64,000 nucleotides of DNA, taken from positions 113,840 through 177,839 of the forward strand of contig CAAGEH010000008.1 in assembly GCA_900768795.1 (NCBI GenBank), written 5' to 3'. The stretch is from an uncultured Collinsella sp. GTDB lineage: Bacteria > Actinomycetota > Coriobacteriia > Coriobacteriales > Coriobacteriaceae. The notes beneath the pieces were generated by a model that did not search any database, had not been told where the DNA came from, and saw only the letters and a program-made list of their open reading frames with translations. A program made the translations under genes and the position numbers. Of the stretch, positions 33,696 to 43,067 are shown piece after piece. Position 1 is the first letter of the stretch. Each line of letters opens with the position of its first letter.

Positions 33696-34466
33696 ATGTG
33701 GGATTGGATTGTTAACATTCTCTTCGTGATCCTGAAGGCAATTCAGGGTTTCGCGGTCGACTGGGGCCTTTCGATCATCATTTTGGTGCTGATCATTCGT
33801 CTGCTTTTGACGCCCTTGATGCTTAAGTCGACGAAGTCTACTGCGCGTATGCAGGTGCTTCAGCCTAAGCTTTTGGAGATTCAGGAGCGCTATGCTGACG
33901 ATCCTCAGCGTCAGGCAGAGGAGATGCAGAAGTTCTACAGCGAGAACAAGTTCAACCCATTTGGTGGTTGTCTGCCGCTTCTGATTCAGATGCCTATCCT
34001 GTGTGCCCTGTTTACACTGCTGCGTAACCTCAAACAATATTTCCCGGGTGGCTCTTTCTCCTTTTACGGTATTCTTCCCGATCTTACTGCGACGCCTGGC
34101 GGCGATTTTGCCCGTGGTTTTGAGTTCGCGATTCCTTCGCTTGTCTGCCTTTTGCTTTTTGCCATCTTGACGCTCGTTCCGCAGCTCTATATGTCCCGCA
34201 ATCAGACGGGTCAGCAGGCATCGAGCATGAAGATGATGGCCGTTATCATGTCGGTTATGATGCTTTGGATGGGCTGGGGGCTTCCCGTCGGCGTTCTCCT
34301 TTACTACGATGTTTCCTCTCTCTGGCAGGTTGTCCAACAGATTTTTATTACTCAAAAGGTAATCGATAAGGCTAAAGCCGAGGAAGAGGAGCGCCAGGCT
34401 AATGCTCCTCTTCAGGTCGACGTCGTGCGTCATGAGCGCAAGGCTCGTCCCCATAAGAAGAAGTAA
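33696..34466 (+). CDS. yidC: Membrane protein insertase YidC/Oxa1
   Basis: The 256-residue protein is the short Gram-positive form lacking the big periplasmic domain. It begins with helix residues in WIVNILFVILKAIQGF, has LTPLMLKSTKSTARMQVLQP, and conserved FGGCLPLLIQMPILCALFTL. Five hydrophobic segments are visible and the tail is basic (RHERKARPHKKK). It inserts proteins with or without SecYEG. GGAGG precedes the ATG. Confidence 0.95.
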   Translation: MWDWIVNILFVILKAIQGFAVDWGLSIIILVLIIRLLLTPLMLKSTKSTARMQVLQPKLLEIQERYADDPQRQAEEMQKFYSENKFNPFGGCLPLLIQMPILCALFTLLRNLKQYFPGGSFSFYGILPDLTATPGGDFARGFEFAIPSLVCLLLFAILTLVPQLYMSRNQTGQQASSMKMMAVIMSVMMLWMGWGLPVGVLLYYDVSSLWQVVQQIFITQKVIDKAKAEEEERQANAPLQVDVVRHERKARPHKKK

Positions 34467-34510
34467 TTGATTAAGGACGCTATTTAGGTACCTTACTATT
34501 GGAGCTAATG

Positions 34511-35074
34511 ATGGATGAGTCTACTACTGAGGTAAATGAGTCAAAGAATACCTATACAGGTGAGTATCCTGAGCTTGCACAACATTTTAAAGATGGCGTA
34601 GAGCTTACCGACGAGGAGCTCGACACCATTGCTGACATCTCTATCTCTGTACTTCGTTCCATCCTTGGCTATTTCGATGCAGCAGATTCTCCTATTGATG
34701 AGTATGAGGGCGACGAAGGTGAATTGATTCTTGATGTTACGGCTCCTGATCTTGCCGTATTAATTGGTCGTCACGGTCGTACTCTTGAGTCTTTGCAGAC
34801 GCTTTTTTCTCTTGTCGTTAGTCGCAAGCTTGGGTTTAGATATCCTGTGGCTGTTGATATTGAGGGCTATAAAAATCGTCGTCGCGATAAGGTTTGTTCT
34901 ATGGCCGAATCTGCCGCTGCACGTGTCCTTAAGCAGCATTCAAGTGTTTCTTTGCCTCCTATGAATGCTTATGAACGTCGCATCGTTCATATTGCACTTC
35001 GTGATGTTGATGGTGTCGATACGCATTCAGAGGGCTCTGATAATGATCGGCATGTTGTGATCGAACCCAAATAA
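34511..35074 (+). CDS. jag: RNA-binding protein Jag/KhpB (KH and R3H domains)
   Basis: The 187-residue product has an acidic N-terminus, a KH domain (LILDVTAPDLAVLIGRHGRT with the GRHG loop) and a C-terminal R3H domain (LPPMNAYERRIVHIALRD). The N-terminal Jag_N domain found in Bacillus seems absent. In Gram-positive bacteria KhpB, with KhpA, binds mRNA and affects cell elongation. GGAG lies 6 bases before ATG 34511. A strong terminator follows. Confidence 0.88.
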   Translation: MDESTTEVNESKNTYTGEYPELAQHFKDGVELTDEELDTIADISISVLRSILGYFDAADSPIDEYEGDEGELILDVTAPDLAVLIGRHGRTLESLQTLFSLVVSRKLGFRYPVAVDIEGYKNRRRDKVCSMAESAAARVLKQHSSVSLPPMNAYERRIVHIALRDVDGVDTHSEGSDNDRHVVIEPK

Positions 35075-35097
35075 GACTTTCTCACATAGTATTCTTT

Positions 35098-35123
35098 AAG
35101 GCGTGGGTGACCACGCCTTTTTT
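35098..35123 (+). terminator. Rho-independent terminator after jag
   Basis: AAGGCGTGG and CCACGCCTT pair around GTGA and are followed by more T. It closes the rpmH-jag operon and coincides with the start of the AT-rich block. Confidence 0.9.
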
Positions 35124-35166
35124 GTCAAAAGTTACTGGTTCACTAATTTCTGTCAGAAAGTACCTT

Positions 35167-35913
35167 ATGAATATTTGTATTTCAGATTTGCATCTCGATT
35201 CTGATTGTCTAATCGAAAAACTTAACTCTTATTGTTCAGATTATGGATTGAATCTTTCTAGAGATGTTTTCAGTAAATGTATAACGCATCTTGAATTAGT
35301 TATTGAAAGAAATAATACTGTTAATTTGACTCGAATCCTTGATGTTGATGATGCTCTTGTTCTTCATCTTCTTGATTCGTTGTTGCTCTTGCCGTTTTTT
35401 GAAAAAGCACCTGAAGGAAAGTTTCTTGACATGGGAACCGGTGCTGGCTTTCCTGGTATTGAGCTTGGGGTTGCATCACAAAGAGAGGGTTTGCTTATCG
35501 ATTCTGTAAATAAGAAAATCGAAGCAGTTGATTCCTTTATTTCTGATCTTTCCATTCCAAATCTAAAAGCAGAGCATATTCGAATTGAAGATGCAGGAAA
35601 GAAATATCGTAAACAATTTTCTATTGTTACAGCGCGAGCTCTTGCGTCTATTCCCGTGCTTATTGAATACGCAACTCCTTTTCTTTCCCGCGACGGTTTA
35701 TTAATTCTCACTAAAGGTAACCCAAGTGAAATTGAAATTGATTCTGGCAACAAAGCAGCTGAAATCTGTGGATTAGACCTTATTCAACATAAAGAACTTG
35801 ATCTTCCTAACGAACTGGGTCATCGTTCTTACTTCATTTATCAACGAATCAAGCAAGCTTCAATTTCATTACCACGTCAGAATGGTCTTGCAAAAAAGAA
35901 ACCGCTTGCATAG
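35167..35913 (+). CDS. rsmG: 16S rRNA (guanine527-N7)-methyltransferase
   Basis: The 248-residue product has GKFLDMGTGAGFPGIELGVA (the SAM-binding glycine loop), KKIEAVDSFI and FSIVTARALASIPVLIEYAT, as in RsmG/GidB. RsmG methylates G527 of 16S rRNA; its loss gives low-level streptomycin resistance. The gene is markedly AT-rich compared with the window. The ATG at 35167 has only a weak AGAAAG upstream; an in-frame open stretch begins at 35107. parS sites follow. Confidence 0.9.
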   Translation: MNICISDLHLDSDCLIEKLNSYCSDYGLNLSRDVFSKCITHLELVIERNNTVNLTRILDVDDALVLHLLDSLLLLPFFEKAPEGKFLDMGTGAGFPGIELGVASQREGLLIDSVNKKIEAVDSFISDLSIPNLKAEHIRIEDAGKKYRKQFSIVTARALASIPVLIEYATPFLSRDGLLILTKGNPSEIEIDSGNKAAEICGLDLIQHKELDLPNELGHRSYFIYQRIKQASISLPRQNGLAKKKPLA

Positions 35914-35914
35914 A

Positions 35915-35930
35915 TGTTTCACGTGAAACA
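35915..35930. promoter_or_regulatory. parS centromere site (perfect)
   Basis: TGTTTCACGTGAAACA is the exact consensus parS bound by ParB. It lies between rsmG and parA. Confidence 0.95.
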
Positions 35931-35970
35931 TAATCAATTTTGATAACGAATGAGTACACTTTAGAAAGAA

Positions 35971-35986
35971 TGTTTCACGTGAAACA
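35971..35986. promoter_or_regulatory. parS centromere site (perfect)
   Basis: A second exact TGTTTCACGTGAAACA, 56 bases from the first and just before the parA ribosome site, so ParB may also repress parA. Confidence 0.95.
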
Positions 35987-36003
35987 TTCAAAAAGGAGGT
36001 AGC

Positions 36004-36804
36004 GTGGGTTTTCGAGACGTCAAACGGTTAAAATCAGGAAAAGACACACGTGTCATAGCTATAATTAATCAAAAAGGCGGGGTAGGAAAATCTACTACAG
36101 CAGTAAATCTAGCGGCTGCGCTCGGTGAGGAAGGACGCAAAGTCTTAATAGTTGATTTCGATCCTCAGGGTAATAGTACAAGTGGATTTGGAATCGAAAA
36201 AGAGAATCTTGATCAATGTATCTACAATGCGTTGCTTCAAGATGTTCCGATTGAAGACCTTATTATCCAAACTGACAGCAAAAAGGTTTTTGTTGTACCA
36301 GCAACTATACAATTAGCCGGAGCAGAAATCGAACTTGTTTCAGCTATGGCAAGGGAAACACGCCTAAAAGACTTGCTTGCACCTGTGAAAGATGATTTCG
36401 ATTTCATTTTTATCGATTGTCCTCCATCTCTTGGCCTTCTTACAATTAATGCTTTGACAGCTGCAGACAGCGTGTTGATTCCAATTCAGTGCGAGTATTA
36501 CGCATTGGAAGGTGTAACAAAGCTTCTTGAATCGATGCGAATGGTCAAGTCGCGTATTAATAAAAAACTGGATACGTTCGGTGTGTTGATGACCATGTAT
36601 GATTCAAGGACATCTCTTTCAAATCAGGTTGTTGAAGAGGTTAGAAATTATTTTGGCGATAAAGCGTTTAAGACCTTAATTCCCAGAACGGTTAAAATTT
36701 CTGAGGCTCCCTCGTTTGGTGAGCCGGTAATTTCATATGCTCCCACTAATAAAGGTGCAATTGCGTACAAAAAACTTGCGAAAGAAGTGATCAAGCGTGC
36801 CTAG
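36004..36804 (+). CDS. parA: Chromosome partitioning ATPase ParA/Soj
   Basis: The 266-residue protein has the deviant Walker A INQKGGVGKSTTAVNLAAAL, Walker A' VDFDPQGNSTSGFG, and FIFIDCPPSLGLLTINALTA. ParA binds DNA non-specifically in the ATP form and moves ParB-parS complexes. The GTG start at 36004 follows AAGGAGG. It overlaps parB by 8 bases. Confidence 0.96.
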   Translation: MGFRDVKRLKSGKDTRVIAIINQKGGVGKSTTAVNLAAALGEEGRKVLIVDFDPQGNSTSGFGIEKENLDQCIYNALLQDVPIEDLIIQTDSKKVFVVPATIQLAGAEIELVSAMARETRLKDLLAPVKDDFDFIFIDCPPSLGLLTINALTAADSVLIPIQCEYYALEGVTKLLESMRMVKSRINKKLDTFGVLMTMYDSRTSLSNQVVEEVRNYFGDKAFKTLIPRTVKISEAPSFGEPVISYAPTNKGAIAYKKLAKEVIKRA

Positions 36805-37684
36805 TAAGAAAAAATCGGGACTTGGTCGTGGATTAAGTGCGCTTGTCAGCGAAGCAGAGTACGAAACTGGTTCTGCATCATCAAAATCTGAGACAAAAGT
36901 TCCAATAGAAGATATATTTCCTAACCCAGATCAACCAAGAACGCACTTTAATGAGTCAGAGTTGAAAGAGCTGAGTGATTCAATTCTTGAGCACGGAGTT
37001 CTTCAACCTCTACTTGTACGTAAGAAAAGCAATGGTTATGAGATTATTGCAGGAGAACGCCGTTATCAAGCTTCTAAACTTGCTGGTCTTGAGGAATTGC
37101 CTGTCATCATAAAAGATGTTGATGACCAGGAGATGCTTGCGATCGCGCTCATTGAGAATCTTCAGCGCTCCGATTTGAATCCCATTGAAGAAGCAAAGGG
37201 ATACCGACAACTGATTGATTCAAGCGGAATGACACAAGAAGCACTTTCTAAAGCGGTTTCAAAATCTCGGTCTGCAATTACAAATTCACTGAGAATTCTT
37301 GATCTTCCAGAACAAGTACAGCAGTATATTTTTGACGGTAAATTGACAGCTGGCCATGCACGAGCAATTCTTGCAGTTCCTTATGAGGATGCAAGAATTA
37401 AATTAGCTGAAAAAGTTGTTGCCGAAGGTTTGTCCGTTCGTGCGACAGAAAACCTTGCTCCTTTGTTTTCTGTCGGAGAATCCCCTAAACCAAAGAGAAC
37501 GGTTACTCCTCAGTCCTATAAAAAGGCTGCCAGAATCCTTCGCCAGACTTTTAATACAAATGTGAGAGTTAAAAATACTCGTGGTAAAAACAAGATAGAG
37601 ATAGAGTTTAAAGATGAAGATGATCTTCAGAGAATTCTATCTCAAGTGTTGAATGTTGACGGAGTGGATAGAGATGAAGAATAA
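36797..37684 (+). CDS. parB: Chromosome partitioning protein ParB/Spo0J
   Basis: The 295-residue product begins KKKSGLGRGLSALVSEAE and has the CTPase domain motifs IFPNPDQPRTHF and IIAGERRYQASKLAGL (C-motif GERRYRA). A central helix-turn-helix binds parS, and a C-terminal dimer domain follows. It slides on DNA as a CTP clamp. The start is GTG. Confidence 0.96.
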   Translation: MPSKKKSGLGRGLSALVSEAEYETGSASSKSETKVPIEDIFPNPDQPRTHFNESELKELSDSILEHGVLQPLLVRKKSNGYEIIAGERRYQASKLAGLEELPVIIKDVDDQEMLAIALIENLQRSDLNPIEEAKGYRQLIDSSGMTQEALSKAVSKSRSAITNSLRILDLPEQVQQYIFDGKLTAGHARAILAVPYEDARIKLAEKVVAEGLSVRATENLAPLFSVGESPKPKRTVTPQSYKKAARILRQTFNTNVRVKNTRGKNKIEIEFKDEDDLQRILSQVLNVDGVDRDEE

Positions 37685-37925
37685 AGTAATCGCTGCAATG
37701 TCGATTTCTCTTGTTGTAATTGGCTCGGCAGTAGCAGGTTACAAGATTGCTTCGAATTCTGAACTACGTCATAGACTTGCTCAAAGTGCGAAAGATGTTT
37801 TCGATACTTCTAAGAAAAAAGTAGAAGTAATGAGTGAAGATGTGGCTGTTAGGACCGCTCAGGTTACGAAAAACCCAAAAATTAATCAAGATTGGGTTGA
37901 AGAACAGTGGGAAAAAGCACTTTAA
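37674..37925 (+). CDS. Small membrane protein after parB (YtxH-like)
   Basis: The 83-residue product has one N-terminal helix (VIAAMSISLVVIGSAVAGY) followed by a charged amphipathic tail (LAQSAKDVFDTSKKKVEVMS). It overlaps parB by 11 bases and shares its AT-rich composition. The layout resembles YtxH-type proteins, but the similarity is weak and the role unknown. Confidence 0.65.
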   Translation: MKNKVIAAMSISLVVIGSAVAGYKIASNSELRHRLAQSAKDVFDTSKKKVEVMSEDVAVRTAQVTKNPKINQDWVEEQWEKAL

Positions 37926-37997
37926 TAAGGTACATAACGAAAGAAATATAGTTCACTCGTCGTTCTTTAAATTATAAATACCTACGAACATGCTAAA

Positions 37998-38031
37998 AAC
38001 GCCCGACCAGATAGATGTCTGGCCGGGCGTT
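37998..38031. terminator. Bidirectional terminator between the parB operon and rlmN
   Basis: ACGCCCGACCAGA pairs with TCTGGCCGGGCGT (one mismatch) around TAGATG. T follows in both directions. Confidence 0.75.
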
Positions 38032-38043
38032 TCATGTGAAACA
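38028..38043. promoter_or_regulatory. parS-like site
   Basis: CGTTTCATGTGAAACA differs from the perfect parS by two bases and overlaps the 3' foot of the terminator. Confidence 0.45.
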
Positions 38044-38060
38044 TTTCTATAGGTACTACC

Positions 38061-39122
38061 CTACTCTGTTTCAGTTCGATTCTTTGTCAATTTGCGCTGT
38101 CTCAGCTGGCCACAGGCTGCATCGATGTCGTTACCACGAGAATTTCGGATGGTTGTTTCCACACCTCGTTGGGTCAATCGACGCTGTAACTCCTCAACTT
38201 TATGAGCCGGAGAAGGTTTAAGTGGGCTGTTCTCAATATCGTTTAGTTGAATCAGATTGACGTGACAGAGTGTACCCTCGCAAAACTCGCAAAGTGCCTG
38301 CATTTCGGGATTGGTGTCGTTGATGCCCTCAATCATTGCATATTCATACGACGGACGACGTCCAGTTTTCTCTGTGTATGCTTGGAGGGCTTCGTATAGA
38401 CGCGGCAGCGTGTACTTTTTAACGCCGGGCATGAGCTGGTTGCGTGTAGTCTGAATTGCCGAGTGGAGCGAAACCGCAAGCGTGAACTGTTCAGGTAATT
38501 CAGAAAATTTTCGAATTCCAGGAATTACACCACAGGTCGATACCGTAAGGTGGCGAGCTCCTATGTTGAAACTAGAAGGGTCATTGAGCATGCGCAGCGC
38601 TTTTAGCGTCTCATCGAAATTGGTGAAGGGCTCTCCTTGACCCATAAAGACGACACTCGTCACTCGCTCGCAGAAGTCATTGGAGACGTGTAAAACCTGG
38701 TCAACGATTTCTTGAGCCGTGAGCGATCGAGTGAATCCGGAAAGACCCGTGGCACAGAAAGCGCACCCCATTCTGCAACCGGCCTGAGTTGAGACACAGA
38801 CGGAGAGCTTGTTGCGGCGTGGCATGCCAACGGTCTCAACAGTCACGCCATCACTGTATTGGAGTAGGTACTTGCGTGAACCATCCTTTGAGACCTGTTT
38901 TACGACCTCTACGGGAGTTCCAAAAGAAAATTCATCCTTTAGCTGTTCACGAAAAGCCTTAGGAAGGTTCGTCATATCATCAAACGAACATACGTTCTTT
39001 TCAAATACCCACTCGATAAGCTGCTTTGCACGGAAGGCTGGCTGTCCGAGTTCTGCAACGAGAGCCCGGATATCGTCCTGGGATAATTTTCGGATATCGG
39101 CTACATGATTGTGCTGAGCCAT
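38061..39122 (-). CDS. rlmN: Dual-specificity RNA methyltransferase RlmN
   Basis: RlmN methylates A2503 of 23S rRNA and A37 of some tRNAs by radical SAM chemistry. The 353-residue protein has the cluster motif CRMGCAFCATG, CVSTQAGC before it, GQGEPFTNFDETLKAL, and the catalytic Cys in SRGNDIDAACGQLR. The start MAQHNHVADIRKLS has AAAGGAT upstream. It is isolated, facing the parB operon. Confidence 0.95.
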   Translation of the reverse strand: MAQHNHVADIRKLSQDDIRALVAELGQPAFRAKQLIEWVFEKNVCSFDDMTNLPKAFREQLKDEFSFGTPVEVVKQVSKDGSRKYLLQYSDGVTVETVGMPRRNKLSVCVSTQAGCRMGCAFCATGLSGFTRSLTAQEIVDQVLHVSNDFCERVTSVVFMGQGEPFTNFDETLKALRMLNDPSSFNIGARHLTVSTCGVIPGIRKFSELPEQFTLAVSLHSAIQTTRNQLMPGVKKYTLPRLYEALQAYTEKTGRRPSYEYAMIEGINDTNPEMQALCEFCEGTLCHVNLIQLNDIENSPLKPSPAHKVEELQRRLTQRGVETTIRNSRGNDIDAACGQLRQRKLTKNRTETE

Positions 39123-39216
39123 GGAGATCCTTTCGAGCCAAAATATTTAGGGCAAACATACAATAGATACTTACAACTTTAACAAGGTAAATGCCGTGAC
39201 CGGGGGGAACGTACAA

Positions 39217-40179
39217 ATGATAAAGAAAAGTGCAGATACCACGCGTATCGCCGTGCTTGCGGGCGGTTCATCGAGCGAGCGGGAGGTTTCGCTTCAGTCG
39301 GGTGCAAACGTTCAGAAGGCGCTCAAAAAGGCTGGATACAAGACCGTTGACCTTATAGATCCTACCGCTGACGGATTTGTGACCACGATGGCCTCGGGTG
39401 TATATGATGCGGCATTTGTTGCACTTCACGGCGCCGGCGGAGAGGATGGCACCATCCAAGCGCTCCTTGAAGCTTTGCATGTCCCCTACACCGGTTCCGA
39501 TGCAACGGCGAGTATGTGCGGGGCAGATAAAAATATTGCGAAGCTGCTGTATGCCCAAGCGGGTATCCCCACTGCTCGCGGCCTTGCACTTAAAAACGGA
39601 GAAGACTACTCGATCGATAAGATAACGGAAGTTGTAGGCAAGAAAAGTTTTGTTAAGCCGGCGGTTAACGGTTCGAGCTACGGAGTGAGTCTGGTCAAGG
39701 ATCCGTCTCAACTCGTCCAAGCGATTCAAAAGGCCTTTGTGTACGATGACAAGATTTTGATTGAGGAGTGCCTCGAGGGAATAGAGATAACAGTCGGAGT
39801 TTTCGATGACGGATGCGCTCGCGCGCTCCCTATCGTCGAAATTTGCAAACCGGAAGATTCCGAGTTCTACGACTTGCATGTCAAATATATTTCCCCGGAA
39901 CACATTCATCGCATACCGGCGCAAATTTCGGCAGAGGATTACGCCCGTGCCCAGGAACTGGCCGTTGAGGCACACAAGGTGCTTGGATGCTCGGGCTTCT
40001 CGCGCAGTGACTTTATCGTCACAGATCGCGGTCCGGTAATTTTGGAGACCAACACGATTCCCGGTATGACTGATGCGTCCTTGTATCCGGATGAGCTGAG
40101 ACACGCTAACATTGAGTTTTCTGATGTATGCAGCGCCTTAATCGATATGGCGCTTAAACGAGCGGGAGATTCATGCTAA
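39217..40179 (+). CDS. ddl: D-alanine-D-alanine ligase
   Basis: Ddl makes the D-Ala-D-Ala dipeptide for peptidoglycan. The 320-residue product has AVLAGGSSSEREVSLQSG, VALHGAGGEDGTIQALLE, KPAVNGSSYGVSLV, and the C-terminal VILETNTIPGMTDASLYP. The residues are those of a D-Ala-D-Ala, not D-lactate, enzyme as far as can be seen. The ATG at 39217 follows GGGGGGAA. It overlaps the next gene by 7 bases. Confidence 0.94.
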   Translation: MIKKSADTTRIAVLAGGSSSEREVSLQSGANVQKALKKAGYKTVDLIDPTADGFVTTMASGVYDAAFVALHGAGGEDGTIQALLEALHVPYTGSDATASMCGADKNIAKLLYAQAGIPTARGLALKNGEDYSIDKITEVVGKKSFVKPAVNGSSYGVSLVKDPSQLVQAIQKAFVYDDKILIEECLEGIEITVGVFDDGCARALPIVEICKPEDSEFYDLHVKYISPEHIHRIPAQISAEDYARAQELAVEAHKVLGCSGFSRSDFIVTDRGPVILETNTIPGMTDASLYPDELRHANIEFSDVCSALIDMALKRAGDSC

Positions 40180-43067
40180 TTGAAGAGGCCGTGCTGCCTG
40201 GTACTCCAGATTTTGTTGTTGGAAGCTACAAAAGGCTGGAGGAGATGGCGAAAACGCGCGACTTCGGTCTGATCGAGGAGGACGTCATCATCCTCGATAC
40301 AGAGACGACGGGTCTTTCCTTACGCGACAACGAGCTTATCGAGATCTCGGCAGCTCGCCTGCGCGGGAGGGAAATCGTTGACACATTTGATACGTTCGTG
40401 CATCCGTCCTCATTGATTCCCGCTGAGATCACTCGCTTGACCAGTATCACAAATGCTGATGTTGCGGATGCTCCCTCCTCGGAGGAAGCGGTGGCGTCAC
40501 TTGCAGAATTTGTCGGAGGTTGCCCAGTCATCGCGCATAACGCCACTTTCGATCGTTCGTTTATCGAGGCGGTTAAGGGAGGCGTGAACGTAAGCGAGAT
40601 CTGGATTGACTCGCTTGCACTGTCTCGCATCGCGCTGCCGCGTCTTTCTTCGCATAAATTGGCATTTATTGCTGAGGTATTCGGCTGTGATGCTGTGTCC
40701 CATAGGGCAAACGACGATGTAGCCGCCCTCGCGGGGGTTTGGCGTATTTTGCTTTGCGCACTCGCGGAGCTCCCCCAGGGGCTTGCCTTGCTGCTCGCAA
40801 ATATGCATCCAGATGTTCCTTGGTCGTATCGACCGATCTTTTCATATCTCGCGCAGACAGAATCCGAGACGAGCTTCTCTCTCTACCATGCGCGCACCCG
40901 CGTGATCGAAGCGGATGGACTTGAGCCACGCAAAGATGCCGATGATTTACCGAATGTGCAGATGCCGACCGAAACGCAGATCCGCGATGCGTTTATGCCT
41001 GGTGGCATAGTCGAGGCGATGTACGCATCGTATGAGCCGCGTGACGAGCAGATTGAAATGGCGCTGGCGGTCCGTGACGCCGTTGAAAGACGGAGCCATT
41101 GTGTGATCGAGGCAGGTACTGGCGTCGGCAAATCCATGGCATATCTTGTGCCCCTAGCGCTCGCGGCAAAGAAAAACAATATCACCGTTGGTGTTGCGAC
41201 TAAGTCGAATAACCTAGCTGATCAGCTTATGTACCAGGAGCTTCCCAAGCTATCGGAGCAGATTCCCGGTGGGCTGTCCTTTTTTGCGCTCAAAGGCTAC
41301 GACCATTATCCGTGTCTGCGTAAGCTCGAACGTCTAAGCAAATCTAATGTGCAGATTCGCACCAGCAAGGATCCCGCGGATACGCTCACTGCTATAGCTG
41401 TGATCTATGCCTATGCCGTTCAGTCGGCAGAGGGGGACCTAGATGCGCTTGGAATTCGATGGAAGAGCGTCAATAGATCAGATTTGACTTCAACCTCACG
41501 CGAGTGCCAGCGTCATCTCTGCCCATTCTATCCTGACCGTTGTTTGGTTCATGGCGCTCGCCGACGTGCCGCCTGTGCGGACGTGGTGGTCACCAATCAC
41601 TCGCTTTTGTTTAGAAACGTCGCGGCAGAGGGAAAGATACTTCCGCCGATTCGTCATTGGTTGGTCGACGAGGCTCATTCTGTCGAAAACGAAGCACGAA
41701 AGCAATGGTCGCGAAGGGTATCTGCAGACGAAAGCGAACTTTTATTCTCACGTTTGGGCACGGTCGATTCGGGTGCGCTCGCTCGTCTGGAGCATGAACT
41801 CAGCAAAAAGGAAGGTGCTTCCCTCTACGTTCGCTTAACTTCCAAGGCAATCGCAGCCGCAGGTCGCGCCGGTGGTGCGATGGCAGAGGTTTTTGACGGG
41901 GTGCGCGAGGTGGGAAAGCTCTCTCGCGAGCGGTATGAAAATATCAACCTTTGGATTAGCGATGACGTGCGCGCAAGCGACACCTGGAGTGCGTTTGCCG
42001 ATGTGTGCGGGGATGCCCTTCATGAACTTGATGAGGCGGACCGCTCGCTTGCGGCGCTTGTCGAGGCTGCACAGGGCGAACCGTCGCCTGCGCTGGCGGA
42101 GGTGTCGGATCTATCGCGCACACTCCATGAGTGCAAGGACAATCTCCGCCTGATTGTCGAGGGCACGGATAGCGCCTACGTCTATTCGCTTCAGTTCAAC
42201 AAGCGTAAAGCGGCAGGTAATGAGTCGCTTACAGCAGAGATGTTCGATATCGGCCAAGCGTTTGCGGACCTTTGGTTTCCCGAAACCGAGAGCGTGATAT
42301 TCACGTCCGCAACCATGGCGGTCGATAAAAGCTTTGCACATTTCAATAAAGCGGTAGGACTCAATCGAGTCGATAAAGATGAGCTGAAAACACTGCGCTT
42401 GGACTCGAGCTACAATTTCGATCGCAATATGGCAGTTGTCGTTGCGTCCGACATGCACGCTCCCGACCTTAGAAATTACGATGCATATCTTGATGACCTC
42501 GAAAAGCTGTTGACGGATGTGCATGTGGCTATGGGTGGATCGGTGTTGACGCTGTTTACCAACCGCAAGGACATGGAGGAGATGTACGAGCGTATCCACC
42601 CCGTGCTCGATCGTAAGGGACTTGAGCTCGCCTATCAGGCAAAGGGCTCGTCATCTAAACGACTTCGAGATCACTTCGTAGCCGAGCCGGCATCCTCGCT
42701 CTTTGCGCTTCGCGCGTTTTGGGAAGGCTTTGATGCGGCCGGAGACACGCTCCGCTGCGTGGTTATTCCTAAGCTGCCGTTCGTTCCGCCGACAGATCCG
42801 ATCGCTCGCGAGCGCGAACAGAGGGAAGAGCGGGCTTGGTTGAATCACACGCTTCCCGAAGCGGTACTGACCGTCAAGCAGGCTGCGGGACGGCTGATTC
42901 GCTCTTCGTCGGACAGGGGCGTGCTCGTGCTTGCCGATTCGCGCCTGCTGCACAAGGGGTACGGAAGAAAGTTTCTCAACTCGCTGCCGACCGCGTCGTA
43001 CCAGAAAATCGAAATCAACCATGTTGGCGAGTACTTAAAGTTGTGGCAAAAGGCACATAGAGCCTAA
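40173..43067 (+). CDS. dinG: DnaQ-DinG fusion: exonuclease and helicase
   Basis: The 964-residue protein joins a DEDDh exonuclease to a superfamily 2 helicase. Exonuclease motifs are VIILDTETTGL, VIAHNATFDRSF and SHRANDDVAALAG (residues about 35-195). Helicase motifs are EAGTGVGKSMAYLVP (Walker A), a Cys-containing insert (CQRHLCPFYPDRCLVHGARR) that may hold an iron-sulfur cluster, DEAHSVENEARK, and QAAGRLIRSSSDRG near the C-terminus. Gram-positive DinG has this layout and is linked to repair. It is convergent with the WYL pair. Confidence 0.9.
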   Translation: MLIEEAVLPGTPDFVVGSYKRLEEMAKTRDFGLIEEDVIILDTETTGLSLRDNELIEISAARLRGREIVDTFDTFVHPSSLIPAEITRLTSITNADVADAPSSEEAVASLAEFVGGCPVIAHNATFDRSFIEAVKGGVNVSEIWIDSLALSRIALPRLSSHKLAFIAEVFGCDAVSHRANDDVAALAGVWRILLCALAELPQGLALLLANMHPDVPWSYRPIFSYLAQTESETSFSLYHARTRVIEADGLEPRKDADDLPNVQMPTETQIRDAFMPGGIVEAMYASYEPRDEQIEMALAVRDAVERRSHCVIEAGTGVGKSMAYLVPLALAAKKNNITVGVATKSNNLADQLMYQELPKLSEQIPGGLSFFALKGYDHYPCLRKLERLSKSNVQIRTSKDPADTLTAIAVIYAYAVQSAEGDLDALGIRWKSVNRSDLTSTSRECQRHLCPFYPDRCLVHGARRRAACADVVVTNHSLLFRNVAAEGKILPPIRHWLVDEAHSVENEARKQWSRRVSADESELLFSRLGTVDSGALARLEHELSKKEGASLYVRLTSKAIAAAGRAGGAMAEVFDGVREVGKLSRERYENINLWISDDVRASDTWSAFADVCGDALHELDEADRSLAALVEAAQGEPSPALAEVSDLSRTLHECKDNLRLIVEGTDSAYVYSLQFNKRKAAGNESLTAEMFDIGQAFADLWFPETESVIFTSATMAVDKSFAHFNKAVGLNRVDKDELKTLRLDSSYNFDRNMAVVVASDMHAPDLRNYDAYLDDLEKLLTDVHVAMGGSVLTLFTNRKDMEEMYERIHPVLDRKGLELAYQAKGSSSKRLRDHFVAEPASSLFALRAFWEGFDAAGDTLRCVVIPKLPFVPPTDPIAREREQREERAWLNHTLPEAVLTVKQAAGRLIRSSSDRGVLVLADSRLLHKGYGRKFLNSLPTASYQKIEINHVGEYLKLWQKAHRA

